In this document: one piece after another, positions 45,093-50,219 of the stretch
Layout of the letters: every line of letters starts with the position of its first letter
How positions within the stretch are numbered: the first letter of the stretch is position 1
From: Candidatus Epulonipiscioides gigas
GTDB taxonomy: Bacteria; Bacillota; Clostridia; Lachnospirales; Cellulosilyticaceae
Length of the DNA: 50,219 nucleotides
Assembly (NCBI GenBank): GCA_001983555.1
Contig: LJHE01000062.1
Span: forward strand, 1-50,219
Reading direction: 5' to 3'
Made by a program: the position numbers and the translations under genes
Notes under the pieces: generated by a model
Database searches by the model: none
The model's input: only the letters and a program-made list of their open reading frames with translations
Told to the model about the DNA's origin: nothing

Positions 45093-45933
45093 TATTATAA
45101 AAGGTCCTAAATTTATTACATGTGAAGCTGAGTTTGAAGAAAGTAGTATTGTTATATTTGGAGCTCCGTTTGATGGCACAACCTCTTTTAGACCTGGCAC
45201 AAGATTTGCGCCTATGACTATTAGAGCAGATTCTATGGGAATTGAAACGTACTCTCCATATCAAGAAGCAGATTTAGAAGACAAAAAAATATGTGATCTC
45301 GGAGATCTTAATTTTCCATTTGGAAATACTAAAAGAGTATTAAAAAAAATTAGTAAAATGACGAATAATATTTTAGAAAATGGTAAAAAACCTTTTTTAC
45401 TAGGTGGTGAACATCTTGTAAGTCTAGGAGTAATCGAAGCTTTAGCAGAGAAATATTCTGATTTGTGTGTTATTCATTTTGATGCTCACACTGATTTACG
45501 TGAAGATTATTTAGGTGAAAAACTTTCACATGCCAGTGTAATTAAAAGAATTTGGGATATTTTAGGAGATGGGCGAATTTTTCAATTTGGTATTCGTTCT
45601 GGTACAAAAGAAGAGTTTATGTTTGCAAAAGAACATACTCATTTAAATAAGTTTAATGCATCCACACTTAAGGAAATTTTACCTATGTTAGAGGGAAAGA
45701 AAATTTATCTTACAATAGATTTAGATGTTTTAGATCCATCTATTTTTCCAGGTACAGGCACTCCAGAACCTGGCGGTATGAGCTTTAATAAATTTTTAAA
45801 AAGCCTATTGAGCTTAAAAGAATTAGAATTTGTTGGAGCAGACATTGTAGAGCTATCACCACATTATGATCAAAGTGGCGTTTCTACAGCAGTAGCCTGC
45901 AAAGTTGTAAGAGAAGTTTTGCTTATGTTATGA
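45085..45933 (+). CDS. speB: Agmatinase (SpeB-type ureohydrolase)
   Basis: A 282-aa enzyme hydrolysing agmatine to putrescine and urea. The dinuclear Mn site is visible: GGEHLVSLG (about 111-119), HFDAHTDLRED (about 133-143), and TIDLDVLDPSIFPGTGTPEPGG (about 212-233). The start overlaps the speE stop by eight bases. The stop overlaps the next small gene by four (ATGA). It completes the polyamine pathway encoded by this operon. Confidence 0.94.
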   Translation: MFDIIKGPKFITCEAEFEESSIVIFGAPFDGTTSFRPGTRFAPMTIRADSMGIETYSPYQEADLEDKKICDLGDLNFPFGNTKRVLKKISKMTNNILENGKKPFLLGGEHLVSLGVIEALAEKYSDLCVIHFDAHTDLREDYLGEKLSHASVIKRIWDILGDGRIFQFGIRSGTKEEFMFAKEHTHLNKFNASTLKEILPMLEGKKIYLTIDLDVLDPSIFPGTGTPEPGGMSFNKFLKSLLSLKELEFVGADIVELSPHYDQSGVSTAVACKVVREVLLML

Positions 45934-46235
45934 AAATATCAAAATATTTAAAAGTCCATAGAAAAGTTAAATTTTCTATGGCAACTAAAAATGATATATT
46001 GCAAGGAAATTATCCTAAAAAGTTATATTTTTTGTGTACTGGTAAAAATAATATTAAAACTTTTGAAATAATAAAAGGAAATTTTTTAAATGAAAGTTAT
46101 AAAGAATGCTACCTTTTAGGTCTTGCAAAAACTAGAGAAGATTTATTAGAATATTTAATAGATATCGTTGATAATATATATGTTAAAAAAACGTTATCTT
46201 TTGAGCAATTAGAAAAAAAGGAAAAAATTTCATGA
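45930..46235 (+). CDS. Small uncharacterised protein between speB and the DUF2953 gene
   Basis: A 101-aa basic protein that I do not recognise. It contains KKLYFLCTGKNNIKTFEIIKG (about 30-50) and a C-terminal helix (TREDLLEYLIDIVDNIYVKK). No signal peptide or membrane segment is seen. ATGA overlaps at both ends (speB stop, DUF2953 start) make it a tightly coupled member of the operon and very likely a real gene. Confidence 0.65.
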   Translation: MKISKYLKVHRKVKFSMATKNDILQGNYPKKLYFLCTGKNNIKTFEIIKGNFLNESYKECYLLGLAKTREDLLEYLIDIVDNIYVKKTLSFEQLEKKEKIS

Positions 46236-47164
46236 TAATTTTACAAGTAATAGGAAGTATTCTTCTTATTTTACTTGCTATATTAAGTTTAATTTTATTT
46301 TTGCCCAATAGATATGATATTTATATTGAAAAATGGGAAAAATTTTTTTTAAAAGTACATTTTTTATTGTTAAATTTTATTAAAATAAACTTTGAAATTG
46401 TGGATAAAGAAACTTTGTTAGAAGTTTTTATTTTTACTAAAAAGGTATATCCTTTTAAAAGAAAAGTAAAAATAAATAATAAAACTTCTCAAAAGACTAA
46501 AACGGAAACTTCTTCTAAACGTACACAAAATAAAGCACTAAAAAATACTAAGCAAAAACCTGATTTATCTTCGGTAATAAAGCCAATAAAAGCAACATAT
46601 GAATTTGATAAACTGGAAGAGAAAGAGGGAGAGGAATTTGTTTTTGATGAAGAATTTGAAAAAAATATAGATTTTTCATTACTAGAAGAATTTCAAGTTA
46701 TTTTTAACTATGATTTGACTAAAGAATTTGAAGAAGAGTTTGATGCTAATTTTAAAATAGTTTTTGATGAAAAAATTGAGCAAGAGCAACAAAAATTTGA
46801 TTTTAAACAAATAGTATCTATTATAAAAAATAGCGAATATAGAAATAAAGCAGTTAATAAGCTTTTTTATACTATCAAACGAATGATTAAAACAATTGCT
46901 CCTAAAAAATTTCAATTTGATTTAGAAATAGGGACAAACTCACCTGCAACAACAGGACAAATCATTGGCTTATGTTCAATTTTTTATCCATATTATATTC
47001 AGTATGGTACTATTAATGGCAATTTTGAAAGTAATGCTATTTTAGGTGAAATTTTTATAGCAGGAAAATTTAATATAGCAACTATTCTTAAAATACTAAT
47101 TGATCTTTTACTATATAAGCCCTGTAGGATATTTGTAAAAGAAATTTTAGACAGTAAAAACTAA
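46232..47164 (+). CDS. DUF2953 membrane protein (YtfI-like)
   Basis: A 310-aa protein with one N-terminal membrane helix (ILQVIGSILLILLAILSLIL). It has a charged Lys/Thr then Glu/Phe-rich middle (about 85-190) and a conserved-looking C-terminal part, DLEIGTNSPATTGQIIGLCSIFYPYY. DUF2953 proteins such as B. subtilis YtfI are encoded just before ytfJ/gerW, as here. Their molecular role is not known, but the linkage ties them to sporulation. The start overlaps the previous stop by four bases; the gerW start is 17 bases after its stop. Confidence 0.8.
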   Translation: MIILQVIGSILLILLAILSLILFLPNRYDIYIEKWEKFFLKVHFLLLNFIKINFEIVDKETLLEVFIFTKKVYPFKRKVKINNKTSQKTKTETSSKRTQNKALKNTKQKPDLSSVIKPIKATYEFDKLEEKEGEEFVFDEEFEKNIDFSLLEEFQVIFNYDLTKEFEEEFDANFKIVFDEKIEQEQQKFDFKQIVSIIKNSEYRNKAVNKLFYTIKRMIKTIAPKKFQFDLEIGTNSPATTGQIIGLCSIFYPYYIQYGTINGNFESNAILGEIFIAGKFNIATILKILIDLLLYKPCRIFVKEILDSKN

Positions 47165-47181
47165 GAAAGAGGAAATGAAAA

Positions 47182-47631
47182 ATGACAGAAAATAATATTG
47201 GAAGTTTAATAAAAGATTTAGAAAATTTTATAACTACTAAAACTGTAGTAGGTGAGCCAATTCATATAGGAGAAACTATTTTGGTTCCTCTTGTTGACGT
47301 AAGCTTTGGATTAGGAATTGGTGGAAAAAGTTCTTCAAAATTAAAGGAAAAAAACAAAGAGAAAGAACGATATATTGATGGACCTATGGGTACAAATGGC
47401 GGAGGTGTAGGTGCTCATATTTCACCAACTGCAGTACTTGTAATTCAAAATGGTACAACTCAACTTATAAATATTAAAAATCAAGATAGTTTAAGCAAAC
47501 TGCTTGATATGGCTCCTGGTATTATGTCAAATATTCCAGATGTATTGAATAAATTTAAAAATAATAATCCGAAAAAAGAAAAGTCTGAATATGCTGATGA
47601 AGATAATTATGAAGATGAATTAAATTTTTAA
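47182..47631 (+). CDS. gerW: GerW-family sporulation protein (YtfJ)
   Basis: A 149-aa YtfJ/GerW protein. The conserved core reads VVGEPIHIGETILVPLVDVS, FGLGIGGKS and GGGVGAHISPTAVLVI (about 21-95). In B. subtilis it localises to the forespore and affects spore germination. A Lys/Asp/Glu-rich tail ends the protein. GAGG lies 9 nt before ATG. It is the last gene of an operon that begins with polyamine synthesis, followed by a terminator. Confidence 0.9.
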   Translation: MTENNIGSLIKDLENFITTKTVVGEPIHIGETILVPLVDVSFGLGIGGKSSSKLKEKNKEKERYIDGPMGTNGGGVGAHISPTAVLVIQNGTTQLINIKNQDSLSKLLDMAPGIMSNIPDVLNKFKNNNPKKEKSEYADEDNYEDELNF

Positions 47632-47636
47632 CTAAA

Positions 47637-47672
47637 AAAGACCTAAAGTATAATCTCTAGGTCTTTAATATT
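47637..47672. terminator. Bidirectional terminator
   Basis: A perfect 9-bp stem, AAAGACCTA/TAGGTCTTT (47637-47645 and 47658-47666), lies between gerW and the convergent rubrerythrin gene, with A- and T-rich flanks on both sides. Confidence 0.8.
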
Positions 47673-48221
47673 TTAATTGAAATATCTATTTAATAAACCT
47701 TGAAAAGCTTTTCCGTGTCTTGCTTCATCTTTTGCCATTTCATGTACAGTGTCATGAATTGCATCTAAATTAAGTTGTTTTGCAAGTGTTGCAAGTTCTT
47801 TTTTACCAGCAGTTGCTCCATGTTCTGCAGCAACTCGCAGTTCAAGATTTGTTTTTGTAGAATCAGTTACCACTTCACCTAATAATTCTGCAAATTTTGC
47901 AGCATGTTCTGCTTCTTCATAAGCTGCTTTTTCCCAATATAATCCAATTTCGGGATAACCTTCTCTAAAAGCAACTCTTGCCATTGCAAGATACATACCA
48001 ACTTCACTACATTCGCCTTCAAAATTTGCACGAAGACCATCAATAATTCTTTGGTCAACTCCTTTTGCAACGCCTACTACATGCTCATCTGCAAAAACAA
48101 GATTGCCTGTTGATTCTTGTTTTTTAAACTTAGTTGCTAAAGCTTTACAAATCGGACAACGCTCAGGAGCATTCAATCCTTCATGAACATGCCCACATAT
48201 TGTACAAATAAATTTTTCCAT
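47673..48221 (-). CDS. Reverse rubrerythrin (NADH peroxidase type)
   Basis: A 182-aa non-haem iron protein for peroxide and oxygen removal in anaerobes. The rubredoxin-like domain is N-terminal ([10 protein letters not shown]...CPICKA, about 6-25). The ferritin-like diiron domain follows ([36 protein letters not shown]). This order is the reverse of classical rubrerythrin and typical of clostridial revRbr. GGAGGT lies upstream of ATG. With AhpC and its reductase it forms the visible oxidative-stress defence of this window. Confidence 0.94.
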   Translation of the reverse strand: MEKFICTICGHVHEGLNAPERCPICKALATKFKKQESTGNLVFADEHVVGVAKGVDQRIIDGLRANFEGECSEVGMYLAMARVAFREGYPEIGLYWEKAAYEEAEHAAKFAELLGEVVTDSTKTNLELRVAAEHGATAGKKELATLAKQLNLDAIHDTVHEMAKDEARHGKAFQGLLNRYFN

Positions 48222-48262
48222 CGCTAAAAACCTCCATATATATATAAATATTAATAATATTT

Positions 48263-48292
48263 AGTGTAGCACTGCAAAAGTATGTTAGTCAA
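48263..48292 (-). promoter_or_regulatory. Promoter of the reverse rubrerythrin gene
   Basis: On the minus strand, TTGACT (48292-48287), 18 bases and TACACT (48268-48263), about 40 bases before the ATG. Confidence 0.6.
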
Positions 48293-48314
48293 CCATAACT
48301 ATTTAATTTAGTGA

Positions 48315-48342
48315 ATTATACAAGCTCTAAAGCTGTTATAAT
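48315..48342 (-). terminator. Possible weak terminator after the GH86 gene
   Basis: ATTATA/TATAAT and AGCT/AGCT pair around a small internal loop just beyond the GH86 stop. There is no T-run, so confidence is low. Confidence 0.3.
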
Positions 48343-48346
48343 AAAT

Positions 48347-50219
48347 TTAATTTTCATAATTTATAAGAGCTACAGTTGAAACCTTTCCACCATTTTGATT
48401 TATGGATACAGTAATTTCATTTTGCTCTTGTAGAATATCAACAGGTACTATAAAGTCTACATATCCAAAATATCTATCAGCTTTATTTGTAAAAGACATA
48501 TCATAAGATTCAAATTTGTAATTATTAATAGTTACATTAAGAGGAGCACTAAACCCACCATGACGACCTACAGATACTCTTAATATGCTAGAATTTACAT
48601 TAGTATTAGGTATTTGAATTACAAAATTTGAAGGAGCTCCAGTATCTTGTAACATCTTATCTCCATAGTAAGTCATTTTTGTATGTGTAGTATCAATAGT
48701 TGGAGCTTCATTTAAAGTAATCTTAAATATGCTCGTTTCTTCTACATGCATAAATATATCATTAAGACTTTCCATCGGCTCATTGTCCATAAAATGTAAC
48801 TCACCCATATCAAGATATGTTGTTGTGCGCTCAATTTTTTGTATTTGCTCATCTTCAAGTATTACATTAAGGTCAATATTAGCCTGCTGAGCATTCATAT
48901 TTGTCACAGCAATATAAATTACATTACCGTCTTGTGCACTATGAACATAAATATTATCATTAACATCATTTGTTGATACTGGTAATAAATCCCCATTGTA
49001 TTCATCCCACATTTCAATAAAGTATTTCATATCTGTAAGTCCAGTTTCTGGAGTTGGATAGAGCTTTCCACGCTCGTCATATGTCCACAAAATATTATCA
49101 GAATCTGGCGACCACCATGTAGCAGGAATTACAAATGGTACCACAATATCAAACTCATTTGCTCTATTCATATATCTAACCATATAAGCATTATGATTTT
49201 TGAGCTTAATCCAATAGTCTGGTTCATCTGGACCGTTATGCAATGTGCCTGTTTCAGATATTACAAGTGGTTTAACATTATTTGTATTAACCATGTGATT
49301 TCTAAGTAAGTCTAAATTTGCTTCCAATCTACCAGTTAAATAACCCAAATAGTTTGTATCAGTATCATTTAAAACTAAATCTTTACTCTCGTAGAAATGG
49401 TATGAATAAAAATCTAAGTGCTCTGCTGTTTCATCTATAAATTTTGTATGGCGAGATGCTTCTTTAAAATTACCATTGTCAAGCGCCATCCATGCAGCAG
49501 TTGGACCACCAACAAGTGTGTCTGGGCTCTCTGTTTTAATAGCATCTGCAGTTATATTGTGAAAATCAGCCAAAACATCCCATCCGTATTCAGGAATCGG
49601 ATTTCCATGGTGAGACCATTCACTTGAAATAGTTGATTCATTTTTAACTTCAACCCAAGTTGGACCTCTTCCTTCTAATTCAGTATCATGAGCTTTAATA
49701 TATTTTGCTGCCAAATCTGCCGCTGCATCAAAGTGCTCAACAGCAGGAGTGCCTTTTCCAATATCTTTGCCCTCAACCATCCAATTAGGCCAATTATCAA
49801 AACATAATACATACTCAAGAGATGTTGGATATAATCTGTCAAAAACTGAAATATCAGGAGCTCCGTTTGAGAACAGAGTAGGAAAAATACTATAATCTGC
49901 ATATCCTGGGTTAGCAGTGTCTTCTTTTAACTTTGGTGTATATGAGTCATATCCTGTTACAAGACTTGGACCAAATTTATATATTTGTCTTCCTGGCATA
50001 AAGTCTTTTTGTGTATAATATTCAGCAACAGTATAGCCATCAGGATGTCCTATTGGATATGCATAAAGCGTTTTAAATTTTCTATTTTCAAATTCTGTAA
50101 CACCTTCAATACTAAGTCTATTTGTAGCATCTACATTAACAGTAATTCCGTCTAAAACTTCTTTGTCGCCTCCAAGAACTTCCCAAGCTCTAGTATCCAT
50201 TGTCATAGATGCACCATTT
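48347..50219 (-). CDS. GH86-type beta-agarase/beta-porphyranase (5' end outside the window)
   Basis: At least 623 residues are present. The frame is still open at the window edge (NGAS precedes the first Met), so the N-terminus and any signal peptide are missing. The catalytic TIM barrel shows the probable acid/base Glu in WVEVKNESTISSEW (about residue 190 from the first Met) and the probable nucleophile in PLVISETGTLHNG (about 318). FDNWPNWMV and YSYHFYES are further GH86-like segments. C-terminal beta-sandwich domains follow (about 400-619). GH86 enzymes cleave agarose or porphyran of red algae. This is strong evidence for an algal diet of the host. Agarase and porphyranase cannot be separated by eye. 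Confidence 0.85.
   Translation of the reverse strand, partial: NGASMTMDTRAWEVLGGDKEVLDGITVNVDATNRLSIEGVTEFENRKFKTLYAYPIGHPDGYTVAEYYTQKDFMPGRQIYKFGPSLVTGYDSYTPKLKEDTANPGYADYSIFPTLFSNGAPDISVFDRLYPTSLEYVLCFDNWPNWMVEGKDIGKGTPAVEHFDAAADLAAKYIKAHDTELEGRGPTWVEVKNESTISSEWSHHGNPIPEYGWDVLADFHNITADAIKTESPDTLVGGPTAAWMALDNGNFKEASRHTKFIDETAEHLDFYSYHFYESKDLVLNDTDTNYLGYLTGRLEANLDLLRNHMVNTNNVKPLVISETGTLHNGPDEPDYWIKLKNHNAYMVRYMNRANEFDIVVPFVIPATWWSPDSDNILWTYDERGKLYPTPETGLTDMKYFIEMWDEYNGDLLPVSTNDVNDNIYVHSAQDGNVIYIAVTNMNAQQANIDLNVILEDEQIQKIERTTTYLDMGELHFMDNEPMESLNDIFMHVEETSIFKITLNEAPTIDTTHTKMTYYGDKMLQDTGAPSNFVIQIPNTNVNSSILRVSVGRHGGFSAPLNVTINNYKFESYDMSFTNKADRYFGYVDFIVPVDILQEQNEITVSINQNGGKVSTVALINYEN

Overview
This is an AT-rich, low-GC Gram-positive chromosome segment. 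Supporting signs are Bacillus/Clostridium-type Shine-Dalgarno (SD) sequences, GTG and TTG starts, ArgR/AhrC, PcrA, RecR-YbaB-DnaX linkage, and the spore-linked DUF2953-GerW pair. An anaerobic lifestyle is suggested by a reverse rubrerythrin, AhpC and an AhpF-like flavoprotein. A GH86-type agarase/porphyranase and two large beta-helix proteins suggest a host that eats red algae. My best guess, an inference only, is a gut clostridium of a marine herbivore (Lachnospirales, Epulonipiscium-like).

Layout. 1-630: the end of an rRNA operon (5S) followed by tRNA-Val, Gln, Lys, Leu and Gly and a terminator. 811-3058: a secreted repeat protein, a MazF-type toxin without a visible antitoxin, and a small DUF6514-like protein. 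3270-8778 (minus): operon pcrA-ligA-hflX. 9358-13444 (minus): a MATE exporter, a thioredoxin-reductase/AhpF-like fusion and ahpC. 13929-20461 (plus): dnaX-ybaB-recR, then dxs-tlyA-nadK-argR with overlapping or near-touching ends. 20553-22126: a decayed TnpB element, a GNAT acetyltransferase and a broken leucine-rich-repeat gene. 22223-29339: two paralogous beta-helix proteins, an aldo/keto reductase, a TIM-barrel sugar isomerase/epimerase and an AraD-like epimerase, together a carbohydrate region. 29720-41521: thrS (without most of the TGS domain), an unknown protein, a sugar nucleotidyltransferase, a chemoreceptor, enolase, an Lrp/aminotransferase pair, an Hsp70-fold ATPase and a CotF/ferritin-like protein. 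41939-47631: a polyamine operon, speD, a speA::speE fusion and speB, running into a small unknown gene, a DUF2953 gene and gerW. 47673-end: reverse rubrerythrin and a GH86 enzyme cut by the window edge.

The most unusual signal is a family of three related 5'-leader elements in front of pcrA (8787-9023), the MATE gene (10744-10843) and the GNAT gene (20715-20937). Each starts with a strong SD (A6-GGAGAA) directly followed by a 7-nt strand. Each ends in a conserved block plus the exact complement of that strand, 8-10 nt before a start codon that has no SD of its own. The 7-bp helix differs in sequence between copies but stays perfectly paired. Folding it would bring a distant SD to a normal spacing from AUG. 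The 5' half of copy C is recognisably tnpB coding sequence, so the family may be a domesticated IS200/IS605-type remnant. Several other IS605-like hairpin ends lie between operons.

Limits: all calls come from reading the sequence. CAZy subfamilies, the beta-helix substrates and the organism name need database searches.
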